A stretch of 64,000 bases of DNA from JBDHXE01 sp035445085 (GCA_035445085.1 DAOMQA010000006.1:1-64000), one strand, 5' to 3'; positions 47,826-58,531 are shown, counted from the first letter of the stretch. Numbers and translations are program-made. Notes: generated from the letters alone by a model not told the origin.

Positions 47826-49100
47826 ATGGCAAAGACAAAGAGTAATAAAAAGGTATGGGTAGTCTTATCTATCTTGCTGCTTGCTATAATTGCTATAGTT
47901 TATTACATTTCAAATAAAAAAAATGATACAATTTCAATAAATACAGATATAGTAAGTAGGAGGACTATTTCACAAACGGTGTCGGCAATTGGCAAAATTG
48001 AAGCTGAGACCGAAGTGAAGATATCTTCACAAACTTCTGGTGAGGTAATTTACTTAGGCGTTAAAGAAGGTGATACAGTAAAAACTAACCAATTAGTAGC
48101 TAGGATTAAACCAGATATAATTGATGCTCAATTGAAGCAAATGGAAGCTTCAGCGGAAGCCTCTAAAATGGATATTGCTACCCGCGATGCAGATATGACT
48201 AGGTTAAAGTCGGAGTTAAGCAGAATAACAGATTTATATAAAAAAGAGTTTGCCTCTAAAAGAGAAATGGAAACCGCTCAAGCAGCTTACGACCAAGCCG
48301 TATCAGGTTATAAAGCATCTTTAGCTCGCTACCAACAGGCTTTAGCAATGCTGCAACAAACTAAAAGGGAGCAAGAGCGGACGTCTATTTTTACTCCGAT
48401 TGGTGGTATTGTTACATCTCTTCCAATAGAATTAGGCGAAAAGGTAGTAGGAACAGGTATGATGGCAGGTACTGAAATGATGAAAGTATCCGATTTATCT
48501 GTAATGAATGCTGTGGTTGAAGTAGATGAAAATGATATTACACATGTTTCGGTAGGCGATACCGCAGTGATTGAAGTAGATGCTATTTCATTTAAAAAAT
48601 ACAAAGGAATAGTAATTGAAATAGGGCATTCAGCAATTAGTTCACAGCAAGGCACACAAGACCAAGTAATAAACTTCAAAGTTAAAGTAAGATTTATTGA
48701 CTCTGAAGCTAAATTAAGACCAGGTATGAGTTGCAGTGTTGATATTATTACTGAAACAAAAGTAAATACTATATCAGCACCATTACAAGCTGTAACCGTT
48801 AGAGATACTAAATTAGATAGACAACCAGATGTGGATAATAGGCACGGTGCTGAAGAAGAAATAAAGCAACCAGTAATGAAAGATAGGCCACAATCTGTTG
48901 TATTTTTATTTAAAAATGGCAAAGCAAAAATGCAAAATGTAGAAACAGGTATCAGCGATAAAGGATATATAGAAATATTATCTGGTTTATCTGATGGTGA
49001 TAAAATTATTTCTGGTCCTTTTATGGCAATCTCACAACAATTAAAAGATGGTGATATGGTTAAAGTAGATACTACTATGAATAAGTTCAATAAAAAGTAA
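47826..49100 (+). CDS. MacA-like periplasmic adaptor (membrane fusion) protein
   Basis: This is an efflux adaptor that links an inner-membrane transporter to an outer-membrane channel. A membrane anchor lies at the start (VWVVLSILLLAIIAIVYYIS). It is followed by a lipoyl-like half (SSQTSGEVIYLGVKEGDTVK), a coiled-coil hairpin (about 95-180), the second lipoyl half (TSIFTPIGGIVTSLP) and beta-barrel and membrane-proximal domains. I chose ATG 47826, because the in-frame GTG at 47814 would overlap the RDD gene. The ATPase gene starts 13 bp after it. Together with the following three genes this makes a MacAB-like system; exported substrate unknown. Confidence 0.92.
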   Translation: MAKTKSNKKVWVVLSILLLAIIAIVYYISNKKNDTISINTDIVSRRTISQTVSAIGKIEAETEVKISSQTSGEVIYLGVKEGDTVKTNQLVARIKPDIIDAQLKQMEASAEASKMDIATRDADMTRLKSELSRITDLYKKEFASKREMETAQAAYDQAVSGYKASLARYQQALAMLQQTKREQERTSIFTPIGGIVTSLPIELGEKVVGTGMMAGTEMMKVSDLSVMNAVVEVDENDITHVSVGDTAVIEVDAISFKKYKGIVIEIGHSAISSQQGTQDQVINFKVKVRFIDSEAKLRPGMSCSVDIITETKVNTISAPLQAVTVRDTKLDRQPDVDNRHGAEEEIKQPVMKDRPQSVVFLFKNGKAKMQNVETGISDKGYIEILSGLSDGDKIISGPFMAISQQLKDGDMVKVDTTMNKFNKK

Positions 49101-49113
49101 TTGGTATTGTATT

Positions 49114-49821
49114 ATGTCTAAAACTATTATTAATATTGAAAATATTGCGAAAATTTACCAAATGGGGCTGGAAAAGGTATTTGCCTTGCGTAACGTATCT
49201 CTAAATATATCAGAAAATGAATATGTAGCTATAATGGGTCCGTCTGGTTCAGGTAAATCTACATTAATGAATATCTTGGGTTGTTTAGATACGCCTACCT
49301 CTGGAATATATCTTTTTGAAGGGGAAGACGTAAGCTCTATGGATGACAATGAGTTAGCTGATATTAGAAACAAAAAGATTGGATTTGTGTTTCAAACCTT
49401 TAATTTATTACCTAGGGCAAGCTCGCTTAAAAATGTAGAGTTACCTTTGGTGTATGCTGGAAAGCCTCGCCATGAGAGAAGTGAAATTGCTCGCAATACC
49501 CTTATTAATGTTGGCTTAGCAGAAAGAATTGACCACAAACCTAATGAGTTGTCTGGTGGACAACGGCAAAGAGTAGCGATAGCTCGTGCCTTAGTTACAA
49601 ATCCTTCAATTATTTTAGCTGACGAACCTACTGGTAACTTAGACACCAAAACAGGGGTGGAAATTATGAAATTATTTAGTGATTTGTGGAAAAAAGGTAA
49701 TACGATTATCTTGGTTACGCACGAAGAGGACATTGCTATGAATGCTCATAGAATTATTAGATTACGAGATGGGCTCATTGAGTCTGACCAGCAAAATCCA
49801 AACCCAATTTTATATAATTAA
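49114..49821 (+). CDS. MacB/LolD-type ABC transporter ATP-binding protein
   Basis: The 235 residues form a complete ABC ATPase. Walker A is GPSGSGKSTLMN near residue 40, Q-loop FVFQTFNLLPR near 88, the signature LSGGQRQRVAIARAL near 147, Walker B IILADEPTG and the H-loop VTHEED. The short type with LSGGQRQRVAIARAL is that of LolD and MacB-like exporters. It powers the two permeases encoded just behind it, the first of which starts three bases after its stop. Confidence 0.95.
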   Translation: MSKTIINIENIAKIYQMGLEKVFALRNVSLNISENEYVAIMGPSGSGKSTLMNILGCLDTPTSGIYLFEGEDVSSMDDNELADIRNKKIGFVFQTFNLLPRASSLKNVELPLVYAGKPRHERSEIARNTLINVGLAERIDHKPNELSGGQRQRVAIARALVTNPSIILADEPTGNLDTKTGVEIMKLFSDLWKKGNTIILVTHEEDIAMNAHRIIRLRDGLIESDQQNPNPILYN

Positions 49822-49824
49822 ATT

Positions 49825-51078
49825 ATGCGATTATCTGAGATTAGAGAGGATATATTAATTGCCTTAGATGCTTTAAGGTCTAATAAGATTCGATCTGCAT
49901 TAGCCTCGTTAGGTGTCGTTATTGGAATTTCAACTGTTATTATGATGGGCTGGATACTATCTGGGTTACAATCAGCGATGGACGATACATTTAAGATAAT
50001 GGGCGTAGATGTTATGTACATAGATAAATGGGATTGGACTGGCGGGAAAAATTGGAAAGATGTGCAGTATAGAAAAGATATAACTATGAAGCAAATTAAA
50101 GATTTTCGCGAAAATATACATTCGGCAGAACTGACTTTCCCTTCTACAATGATTTGGGGGCAAAATTTAAAATATAAAGGTGATAACTTTACAGGTATTA
50201 CTGTTGTAGGAACAACTTACGAACATGGCATTACTCCAGCAGGGGAAGTAATTTTAGGTCGATATTTCACGCAATTTGAACAAGAAAACAATGTTAATGT
50301 AGTTGTACTGGGGCATAAGGTGTATGAAACTCTCTTTCCTCAAGAAAACCCTATAGGAAAAGAAATAAAAATTAAAGGACATAAGTTTTTAGTATTAGGT
50401 GTGATAAAAAAGCAAGGTACTATGATGTTTGATTTTATTGATAATCAAGTATTTATTCCACTGAAATCGGCTTTGTCTACTTTTGGTAATTTTGAACGTT
50501 CTGTTTCTGTAGGAATCAAAGCAGGTAGCCCCGAAAGGTTAGATTTGGTTAGAGAAGAGGCAAGGGGACTAATGAGGACTATCAGAAACTTGAAGCCATA
50601 TCAAAGTGATGACTTTTCAATTAATGAAACTAAGGCATTTGAACAGCAAACCCAACAAATCAAACTTTATGTTTGGGGGGTAGGAATAGGAATGACGATA
50701 CTTTCCTTTATTGTTGGAATTATTGGTATAATGAATATAATGTTTGTTTCTGTTACAGAAAGAACTAAAGAAATAGGTATCAGAAAGGCAATAGGTGCTA
50801 AAAAAAGATCGATACTATTCCAATTTATATTTGAAGCTTCTGTGCTGTCTTTAGTAGGTGCATTTATATCTTTAATCTTTTGCTCCGCTATTGTGTATTC
50901 TATTGCTACAATACTACCAAAATTTGTCCCAATGGCATCTTTCTTGAAGCCTTACTTACCGTTTGAGCTTCTAATTATTGCTTCAATTGTCTCAATAATA
51001 GTTGGTGTTGCCGCTGGATTTATTCCTGCCTTAAGAGCGTCAAACTTAGACCCTATAGAAGCACTTAGGTTTGATTAG
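49825..51078 (+). CDS. MacB-like ABC transporter permease (1)
   Basis: The 417-residue permease has an N-terminal membrane helix with SNKIRSALASLGVVIGISTVIM, a large periplasmic MacB-PCD domain (about 45-280) and three C-terminal helices (FtsX-like domain). The FtsX core reads GIIGIMNIMFVSVTERTKEIGIRKAIGAKKR. It ends in the family motif ASNLDPIEALRFD. It should pair with the next, paralogous permease as a heterodimer or with itself. It lacks its own ATPase, which is encoded upstream. Confidence 0.92.
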   Translation: MRLSEIREDILIALDALRSNKIRSALASLGVVIGISTVIMMGWILSGLQSAMDDTFKIMGVDVMYIDKWDWTGGKNWKDVQYRKDITMKQIKDFRENIHSAELTFPSTMIWGQNLKYKGDNFTGITVVGTTYEHGITPAGEVILGRYFTQFEQENNVNVVVLGHKVYETLFPQENPIGKEIKIKGHKFLVLGVIKKQGTMMFDFIDNQVFIPLKSALSTFGNFERSVSVGIKAGSPERLDLVREEARGLMRTIRNLKPYQSDDFSINETKAFEQQTQQIKLYVWGVGIGMTILSFIVGIIGIMNIMFVSVTERTKEIGIRKAIGAKKRSILFQFIFEASVLSLVGAFISLIFCSAIVYSIATILPKFVPMASFLKPYLPFELLIIASIVSIIVGVAAGFIPALRASNLDPIEALRFD

Positions 51079-51087
51079 GAGGGAAAA

Positions 51088-52320
51088 ATGAACCTGTCAG
51101 AAAGTATTTTTATTGCAATTGAATCATTAAGGTCAAACAAACTTAGAGCTTTCTTGACCTTACTAAGTATATCAATAGGTGTTTTTGCTATTATTGTGGC
51201 TATTTCACTTGTAAAATCAATAAATGGAACAATTGATAAACAAATGGAAGTAATGGGCGAAAATACTTATTATATATTCAAAAGTCCTAAACTTCAGTTC
51301 GGTCGTGGTAGCTGGAGAAAGTATAGGAATAGAAAAATCATTAAATACTCAGACTATTTAGAGTTTAAAAAGCAAATGACAAGTAGCTATGCTATATCAG
51401 CATCTACTGACCCATCCATCCAGACAATAAAATTCGATGACCTATCAACTAACCCTGATGTTCAAGTTTTGGGGACAGATGAAAATTTTTTTGTAACATC
51501 TAATCTAACCGTTTCTAAAGGAAGAACGTTCGTAAATGCTGATATTAATTTTAATAGGAATTACGCAATAATCGGTAATGATATTGTACAAATACTCTTT
51601 CCAACCGTAAACCCAATTGGAAAACATATATCTATAGGTAAGCAAAAATATGAAGTAATTGGTGTCTTAGAAACAAGAGGGGCTTTGTTAGGACAGAAGC
51701 AAGATAATCAAATATTTATCCCTATTTCACAATTTCTTAAATATCATTCTGACGAAAGAAGTGAGTCACTTTCTTTAATGATAAAAGTTAGCAATTTGGA
51801 AGATATGCCCTATTCAATTGATGAAGCTATTGGCATAATGCGAAGTATTAGAAATCAGAAACCATGGGAGCTAAATAGCTTTGAATTAGAAACAAATTCA
51901 TCTATAAAAGATCAATTTGGCTCTATTACTGGATACTTATCAATTTTCGGGCTTGCGACTGGTTTTATTGCTCTTATTGCTGCGGGTGTTGGTATAATGA
52001 ATATTATGTTGGTAACTATCAAAGAACGAACAAGAGAGATAGGAGTACGAAAGGCACTGGGAGCTAAGAAAAGTTGGATACTACTTCAATTTTTAATTGA
52101 AACTATTACTATTTCTCAAATAGGTGGTATTATTGGTATTACTGCTGGTTTTTTTACATCAAGTTTGTTTAGCTTAGCGCTTGGTTTGAATATTATATTT
52201 CCATTTGATTGGGTGATAGCTGTAATACTAATTTGTACTATAATAGGTATATGTTTCGGTCTTTATCCAGCGATGAAAGCATCAAATTTAGATCCAATCG
52301 AAGCTCTTAGATATGAATAA
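51088..52320 (+). CDS. MacB-like ABC transporter permease (2)
   Basis: This paralogue of the preceding permease has 410 residues: one N-terminal membrane helix (SNKLRAFLTLLSISIGVFAI), the periplasmic domain, and three C-terminal helices. Its FtsX motif is GVGIMNIMLVTIKERTREIG and the end is ASNLDPIEALRYE, almost identical to that of permease 1. A clean GGAGG ribosome site precedes the ATG. Two adjacent permeases with a single ATPase and one adaptor suggest a heterodimeric exporter. Confidence 0.92.
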   Translation: MNLSESIFIAIESLRSNKLRAFLTLLSISIGVFAIIVAISLVKSINGTIDKQMEVMGENTYYIFKSPKLQFGRGSWRKYRNRKIIKYSDYLEFKKQMTSSYAISASTDPSIQTIKFDDLSTNPDVQVLGTDENFFVTSNLTVSKGRTFVNADINFNRNYAIIGNDIVQILFPTVNPIGKHISIGKQKYEVIGVLETRGALLGQKQDNQIFIPISQFLKYHSDERSESLSLMIKVSNLEDMPYSIDEAIGIMRSIRNQKPWELNSFELETNSSIKDQFGSITGYLSIFGLATGFIALIAAGVGIMNIMLVTIKERTREIGVRKALGAKKSWILLQFLIETITISQIGGIIGITAGFFTSSLFSLALGLNIIFPFDWVIAVILICTIIGICFGLYPAMKASNLDPIEALRYE

Positions 52321-52389
52321 AATCATTTGAAATATCAAATTTCTTATTAAATTGCATTCTTTTCTTTTACAATATTCGGAAGTTTTTCT

Positions 52390-53700
52390 TTGAGTAATAA
52401 TAAATCATTTATTCGAGCTTGGTATTGGTATGATTGGGCTGTATCTGCCTTTACTACAACTATAATCACAGTACTGATTGGTCCTTATCTTACTACTATT
52501 ACAAAAGCAGCATCTATTAACGGTTTTGTTGATGTAATGGGTATAAAGATATTTGCAGACTCCTTTGTGCCTTACGTAATATCAATATCTGTAATCTTAC
52601 AAGTATTTTTGCTGCCGTATATCGGTACAATAAGCGATAAAAGCAACAAAAAAGAGAATTTATTTGCTATAACTGGTTTAGGCGGTGGAATTTTTGCATC
52701 TTTGATGTATTTTATTAAAGATGATAATTTCCTATTCGGTGGTGCTTTGTTGCTAATATCAAATCTACTTTACGGTTGTTCTATGGTTATATATAATTCA
52801 TATTTGAATGATATATCAGAAGAGCACGAAAGAGATAAAATTTCTTCACGTGGCTACGCCTATGGCTATTTGGGCGGTGGCTTGTTATTAGCACTTAATT
52901 TAGCATTAATTTCTAATGCGGAATCACTTGGAATATCCACAGGGTTTGCCGTCAGAATTTCTTTAGCATCAGCAGGTATTTGGTGGTTTATTTTTGCCTT
53001 GATTCCAATACGAAAATTACGAGGACTTGAAGCCCGTCCTCAAATACCAAGCAATGAAAGTTATTTAACAGCATTTATTAATACTATTAAAGAATTACCC
53101 AAGTATCCACAAACCCTTATTTTTTTATTAGCATATATATTCTATAACGATGGTATTCAAGCCGTCATTGTAGTTTCTTCTCAATTTGGACAAGAAGCAT
53201 TAGGGCTTGATATCTCTGTACTAACAACTGTCATTCTAATGGTGCAGTTTGTGGCATTTTTAGGCGCTATAATTTTTGAAAAAATTTCAAAAATTACTTC
53301 TACTAAAACTTCATTAACAGCAACAATAGTAATTTGGATTGTTGCTATATTATATGCCTACTTCTTCTTAAACTCTGAAGGTGGTTTTTATATATTAGGA
53401 GCTGTAATAGGCTTGGTTTTAGGTGGGTCGCAAGCATTAAGTAGATCATTGTTCTCAATATTAATTCCTAAAGGTAAGGAAGGAGAGTTTTATGGTATTT
53501 ATGAAATCAGTGAGCGTGGCACAAGTTGGATTGGACCACTTTTATTTGGTCTTTCCTTACAATTTACCTCGTCATATAAGTTTGCTATACTAAGTTTAGC
53601 TATATTATTCGTTATTGGATTATTATTTTTATTGAAAGTAGATTTTAAAAAAGGTGCTAATGATGTTGGAAATAGTATATCAAATAATATTACGGCGTAG
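52390..53700 (+). CDS. UMF1-family (Atg22-like) MFS transporter
   Basis: The 436 residues contain about 12 membrane segments. The start, FIRAWYWYDWAVSAFTTTII, and the loop YLNDISEEHERDKISSRGYA are hallmarks of the UMF1 group, which exports amino acids or similar solutes in other organisms. I accept TTG at 52390 as the start because no suitable ATG lies before the first helix and GGAAG precedes it by seven bases. The next gene begins two bases after its stop and is likely coupled. Confidence 0.85.
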   Translation: MSNNKSFIRAWYWYDWAVSAFTTTIITVLIGPYLTTITKAASINGFVDVMGIKIFADSFVPYVISISVILQVFLLPYIGTISDKSNKKENLFAITGLGGGIFASLMYFIKDDNFLFGGALLLISNLLYGCSMVIYNSYLNDISEEHERDKISSRGYAYGYLGGGLLLALNLALISNAESLGISTGFAVRISLASAGIWWFIFALIPIRKLRGLEARPQIPSNESYLTAFINTIKELPKYPQTLIFLLAYIFYNDGIQAVIVVSSQFGQEALGLDISVLTTVILMVQFVAFLGAIIFEKISKITSTKTSLTATIVIWIVAILYAYFFLNSEGGFYILGAVIGLVLGGSQALSRSLFSILIPKGKEGEFYGIYEISERGTSWIGPLLFGLSLQFTSSYKFAILSLAILFVIGLLFLLKVDFKKGANDVGNSISNNITA

Positions 53701-53702
53701 AC

Positions 53703-55007
53703 TTGAAATTACAACACCATATATCTACTATTTCGTGGACGGTAGCAAATAAGCTATTATATGTCATTTATGGCTTTATATTTTTAATTCAAATCTCAAT
53801 ATTAACGCCAAATGACTTTGCTTTGTTTGCATTATTATTGGCTATAAATACATGGATATTTGTTATTTGCGACTCATTTGCTCTTCAATTAATAGTTCAG
53901 TATGGCTTTGATACAAACAAAGAAAAGCAAGCTAATACATATGCAATAATTCTTCATATTGCTATATCAATAATATTCTCTATAATTATATATGTTTTGG
54001 GCAATCAGCTTGCTTTATTATTTAATGAAAAAAGATTTATTGAAGTTAGTGATTTTTTGCCTCTATTAAGTATATTAATGATTCCAAGAACATACTTTAG
54101 TAAGTTTATAATTAAAGAACAGCAAATGAAATCATTATTTTATATTGATTTACTATTCTTCGGAACGTTTACTATATTAATTATATATTTTAAGGTACAA
54201 TTTAATTACATGAGCTTTAAAGAAGCTGTATATATTTATTTCCTTGGGGCTTCACTAAGCTCTATTATGGCATTTGTACTGTCAAAGAAATATATTAAAT
54301 TAGGATTTGAGGGAGATTTTAATTTTAAAGATATTATATATTTCTCAATACCATATACATTATCAAATACATTAATGGCAATTCCAAGACAATTAGATAT
54401 TGTCATCCTAAAGTTGTTTTTTGATTTAAAAACTGTGGGTATTTACCAAGCAGCTCGAAGTATATTTAGGCTCTTTGAAGAAGGCATTAACGCCGCTAAT
54501 ACATTAATATATCCAGCCTTAGTTAAACATTTTAAATCTGGAAATAGGGAAGAAGCATACCTAATTACTACTAAAGGCATATCATTTGTTTTTATTAGCT
54601 TTGTGGCAGTTTCTATAGTCTTGCCGTTAGGAGTATCTAAGCTATTAATTACATTGTTTCTGAAATCAAGCTATTTAGATTCCATTTATTACTTTAATAT
54701 TCTACTTATTAGCTCTATATTTTTGCCATTTTTTATAAGTTACTTTGTATTAACTGCTGCTGATTACCATCGAACTTTATTAAAGAATGTTGGTATTTCA
54801 GTAGGAGTATCTTTAGGTGCTTACGTGATAATTGGGTATTCTCAAAGTATTGAATTAATACCTTTAGCATATATTAGCTTCTTTGCTACTTTAGCTGTCT
54901 TAAACTACAATATCATGAAAAAGGAAATCTTCAAAAGTTTAAAAATAGCTTTTATTTTTAGAGCTTTTGAAGATAGCTTAAGCTTTATCAGAAAAAAAAG
55001 AGGCTAA
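53703..55007 (+). CDS. Wzx-like polysaccharide flippase/oligosaccharide transporter
   Basis: The 434-residue protein is a multi-helix membrane protein of the polysaccharide-export/MOP group. The first segment (ISTISWTVANKLLYVIYGFI) and regions such as YFSIPYTLSNTLMAIPRQLDIVIL are typical of Wzx-type flippases, which move lipid-linked sugar units across the inner membrane. TTG at 53703 is the only start available before the first helix. The stop overlaps by four bases the end of the convergent gene. No polymerase lies nearby, so its substrate is unknown. Confidence 0.8.
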   Translation: MKLQHHISTISWTVANKLLYVIYGFIFLIQISILTPNDFALFALLLAINTWIFVICDSFALQLIVQYGFDTNKEKQANTYAIILHIAISIIFSIIIYVLGNQLALLFNEKRFIEVSDFLPLLSILMIPRTYFSKFIIKEQQMKSLFYIDLLFFGTFTILIIYFKVQFNYMSFKEAVYIYFLGASLSSIMAFVLSKKYIKLGFEGDFNFKDIIYFSIPYTLSNTLMAIPRQLDIVILKLFFDLKTVGIYQAARSIFRLFEEGINAANTLIYPALVKHFKSGNREEAYLITTKGISFVFISFVAVSIVLPLGVSKLLITLFLKSSYLDSIYYFNILLISSIFLPFFISYFVLTAADYHRTLLKNVGISVGVSLGAYVIIGYSQSIELIPLAYISFFATLAVLNYNIMKKEIFKSLKIAFIFRAFEDSLSFIRKKRG

Positions 55008-58000
55008 TTCTTACGTAAATTATTAAAATAATTCTTGATTAAATTCTCATAATCTTTAGAATATCCTTGTTGATTATTTCTTAGCAAGTCCTTAAATACT
55101 TTTTCATTATCAGTATTATTTAAATTCAGCCCAGCAGGAGAGGGAGCAAAGATATCATTTGCTGTATTTCCTTCTCTTTTCTTTTCAAAATCTCGCTCAT
55201 TTTCACTTTTCTGTAAATCTAATAATCTAGATAATATCCTTTCTTGTTTTTTTAGCGATTCTGGACTATTTCCTTTACTTTTAATATCTGACATAACTTC
55301 TTTCATCTCTTGAGCAATTTTTTGCAATTCATCAATTTTCTTTTTATCTCCTCCAAATTGCTTTTGTTCTTTTGCCAATTCCTCTAAGGATTTTTGAGCT
55401 GTGCTTTGTTTATCTGCTAATCTACCTTGTTCAGCTTGCTTTTGTAACTGTTCTTTACCGCCTTGCCCTTGTTGCCCACCGCCCTGCATCATTTTCTGCA
55501 TAGCTTGATTAACGGCTTGCTGTTCCGAGGCAATTTGTTGCATTTTTTGAGAGAAACTCATACCATTGCCACTATTTTGAGGATTGCCTTCACCTTCGCC
55601 TGAACCACTACCACCCGGATTATTACACGAACCTTGATTTTGCTGTTTTAGTGCGTCCATCATTTCTTGCATTTGTGATACCATTTTATTCATAGAAGAC
55701 ATAGCTTGAATTTGAGAATTTGATGCACCTCTTGTATTTCTATCTGCCATATTATCTATAGATTCACGCATTTGCTTTAAAGCATTTGCCATTTCTTGCC
55801 CCATTTGAGGTGTTACTGCCATAGATTTTTTTGATAATTCGTTCATAGCCTTAGCCACATTCATTAAAGACTCAAATGTTTGTGCTTGGTTTTGAGCGTA
55901 TTGCGGTAATGAAGTAGAATTATAATCCGAACTTTGAGTTTGGTTTTTGATAAGCTCTTGTTTTTTTGATAATTCTAATAAATCAGATATTGCTTTTTGC
56001 ATCTTTTGCGCCGATTCCTCATTACTCTGCTTTCTCATACTTTCTTTCATTTGCCCCATTTTCTGAGCGAAATTATTTAAATTCTGAGAAGCCTTTTTCT
56101 GGCTTTTTTCTGACTTTTTGTTATCACCTTGTTTCATACTATTTTGCGAATTCTGCATCTCTTGATTAGTTTCAGGGCTTTTTAGAGCGTCTTTCGCTTG
56201 TTCAAATTCTTCTTTTATTTGTTTTTGATCCTTCAAGTCATCTAATAGTTTATCTAAATCCTTCATATCCTTTTCTAAACTATTCAACTCATTTTGTAAT
56301 TTATCCTGCTGTTTAGCTAAATTATTCTGGTTTTCCTTATTATTAGCATCACTTTTCTTTGTTTGTTCTGCTAAGTTTTCTTGTTGCTTGGCCAACTGCT
56401 CTGCTCTATTTTTTAAACCATCTACTTTTTGTTCTGCCTGCATTCTTTTTAGCAATTGCATTGTTCTTTCAATATTTTGCCTAAATTGTTCTTCATTGAA
56501 TTTGAAGTTTTCCATTGCTTTCTTGAGATCTTCTTGATTCATATTTTTTAAGGCATCTTTCATTTTATCTTGCATTGCTCTTAATTCTGGAGTATCTACT
56601 TGCTTCATTAGCTTTTGTAACTCCATATATTTTTCAAGTGTTTCCTGCGACATTAAGTTGTTTTCTTGAAGATTCTTTGTTGTTTCTTCTAACTTTTGTT
56701 GAACGTCGCTTAGTTTTTCTTTCAATTCTTCTTGTTTCTTAGCTATATCTTGAGCTTTTTTCTTATCCTGCCAATCAGCTTCCTTTTTTAAATTCTTTTC
56801 TTTTAGCATTTCACGATTTAGCTCATCAATATCTTTTTTTACATCTAAGGCTTCTTTTAATATTTTTTCTAAATCTTGATGCACTTTTTCTTGAGCCATA
56901 TCAGCTTCTTTTTGAACCTCTCTTAAAGAAGGCAATTTTACCGATATTGATTGCGTTTTGCTAACCTTAGGACCAGATATTATATCATTATCTGTTATTG
57001 CAAGGTAAAATTCATATTTATCATCTGGCATAATGCCTATTTTATTCAAATCCCAAATATATGGAATATCTTGGCTTAGCTCTTTTTTATTAATAATAAT
57101 ATCGAATGAAGAATATTTTTCATCAGGGCTTGCATATGGAGACTCTGTTAATCTATAGTATAATTTTAAATTAGAAAAACCATAATCATCATTAATTTTC
57201 GCTTTGATACTTAACAAACCATTAGAGTTAATTTCAACATCGCTTGTAGGTTCAATTAAACTGATTTCCGGGTAATTATCATTTTGTGCAATAATTGTAT
57301 AATTTATCGGATTTTCGTTTGTATAAGCGTCTTTATCTATCAATTCAAAGTAGTAAATACCAGTTTGTCTTACTATTAATTCGCCACTAATTTTATTATT
57401 ATTAATATTCAAAGGAATTCTTAAAGTATCTTGTTGAGTCTTATTTGTATCTACTTGAATATCTTTTTCAATAAATACTATGCTAGCTTTTTCAATATTT
57501 TTATTTGTTAAAAGCTCAAAAGTAGCTTTGCTACCCTTTAAAGCACTTATATCAGCATTTTGCTCATCAATAAACTTAGGGCTTAACTCTGAGTATGAAG
57601 GATAAACTAATCTCCCTGATATTGATTTTATTAAGGGTTTTTCTATTACTGTTACTTTAGCTGTTTGGGTAGAAATTTTTTCATCAAACCATTCAGAATA
57701 AGCAAAAAACTCCATTGTATTTTTAATTGAAGGTATTTCATAAATATATTTGCCGTCTAAATTAGCCTTAATTTCGAAAGAGTCAAATTTATCCTGGTTT
57801 TGTTCTTTCGTACTTAACCATATTTGCGATGGGCGAGTACCCTTTACAATAATTTCAATTCTGAATCTGCTATCACGTGCTAATTCAGCTTGCACAGGGG
57901 TTATTTCTAAGCTAAATGGCGCTGGTGGTAAAAAGCTTTGATTGAAGTGCATAATTCTATTTAAAGATTCACCTATAGTAGATTTAAAAGCCGTCGTACC

Positions 58001-58522
58001 AATAAGTAATAAAAAAGAAGGGATTAAGAAAAAAATAATTTTCTTTTTGAAGTCATTTTTATCTATTATTACATCAAAATCCTTCTGATATGACTGATTA
58101 TAATATTCTTCGAAAGCTGCTAAAGCTAAATTAGATGACATTCCGTTTGACTTTTTAGAAATAGGTATAAGTTGCAAAGCATTACCTAAATTGTCATTCA
58201 TATCGGGGTAAAATTTACCGATTCTTAAAGCTATATCGTTAATTGTTGGATTATTTTTTATATTAAATAATCTAACTAACGATGGGAAAGCAAAAACTCC
58301 AAAGCTAACTACAAAAGAAACAAAAGAAAGCCCTGCGAAAATTGTTCTTAAAGTGGTGTCGCTATACAGAATGCTTTCTAATAAAACACAAACAAGTAGA
58401 ACCGATAAGCCAATTCCCAAGCTGATAAGTATGCCATTTAAGAATAGTAATAGATTTTCTTTTCTTCTAGTTGAGCGTATTTTATTTATTAATTGATTAT
58501 ATAAGGCATCATAATTTTGCAT
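55004..58522 (-). CDS. DUF4175 family membrane-anchored coiled-coil protein
   Basis: The 1,172-residue protein has two hydrophobic helices near the start (FLNGILISLGIGLSVLLV and about 50-75) and a third near 165. A beta-rich extracytoplasmic region follows (about 190-540, with repeated Ig-like strands). A very long coiled coil from about 545 follows, then a Q/N/M-rich, low-complexity tail with SCNNPGGSGSGEGEGNPQNS. This layout is DUF4175, whose function is not established. It is followed upstream by the DUF4159 protein, as in many Bacteroidota. The 3' end overlaps the convergent flippase by four bases. Confidence 0.85.
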   Translation of the reverse strand: MQNYDALYNQLINKIRSTRRKENLLLFLNGILISLGIGLSVLLVCVLLESILYSDTTLRTIFAGLSFVSFVVSFGVFAFPSLVRLFNIKNNPTINDIALRIGKFYPDMNDNLGNALQLIPISKKSNGMSSNLALAAFEEYYNQSYQKDFDVIIDKNDFKKKIIFFLIPSFLLLIGTTAFKSTIGESLNRIMHFNQSFLPPAPFSLEITPVQAELARDSRFRIEIIVKGTRPSQIWLSTKEQNQDKFDSFEIKANLDGKYIYEIPSIKNTMEFFAYSEWFDEKISTQTAKVTVIEKPLIKSISGRLVYPSYSELSPKFIDEQNADISALKGSKATFELLTNKNIEKASIVFIEKDIQVDTNKTQQDTLRIPLNINNNKISGELIVRQTGIYYFELIDKDAYTNENPINYTIIAQNDNYPEISLIEPTSDVEINSNGLLSIKAKINDDYGFSNLKLYYRLTESPYASPDEKYSSFDIIINKKELSQDIPYIWDLNKIGIMPDDKYEFYLAITDNDIISGPKVSKTQSISVKLPSLREVQKEADMAQEKVHQDLEKILKEALDVKKDIDELNREMLKEKNLKKEADWQDKKKAQDIAKKQEELKEKLSDVQQKLEETTKNLQENNLMSQETLEKYMELQKLMKQVDTPELRAMQDKMKDALKNMNQEDLKKAMENFKFNEEQFRQNIERTMQLLKRMQAEQKVDGLKNRAEQLAKQQENLAEQTKKSDANNKENQNNLAKQQDKLQNELNSLEKDMKDLDKLLDDLKDQKQIKEEFEQAKDALKSPETNQEMQNSQNSMKQGDNKKSEKSQKKASQNLNNFAQKMGQMKESMRKQSNEESAQKMQKAISDLLELSKKQELIKNQTQSSDYNSTSLPQYAQNQAQTFESLMNVAKAMNELSKKSMAVTPQMGQEMANALKQMRESIDNMADRNTRGASNSQIQAMSSMNKMVSQMQEMMDALKQQNQGSCNNPGGSGSGEGEGNPQNSGNGMSFSQKMQQIASEQQAVNQAMQKMMQGGGQQGQGGKEQLQKQAEQGRLADKQSTAQKSLEELAKEQKQFGGDKKKIDELQKIAQEMKEVMSDIKSKGNSPESLKKQERILSRLLDLQKSENERDFEKKREGNTANDIFAPSPAGLNLNNTDNEKVFKDLLRNNQQGYSKDYENLIKNYFNNLRKN

Positions 58523-58531
58523 AATTTCCTC

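Noticed and set aside
48329..49090. 253-codon open frame antisense to the adaptor gene
   Set aside because: It is the complement of a well-supported gene, has no plausible motifs, and follows from its codon composition.
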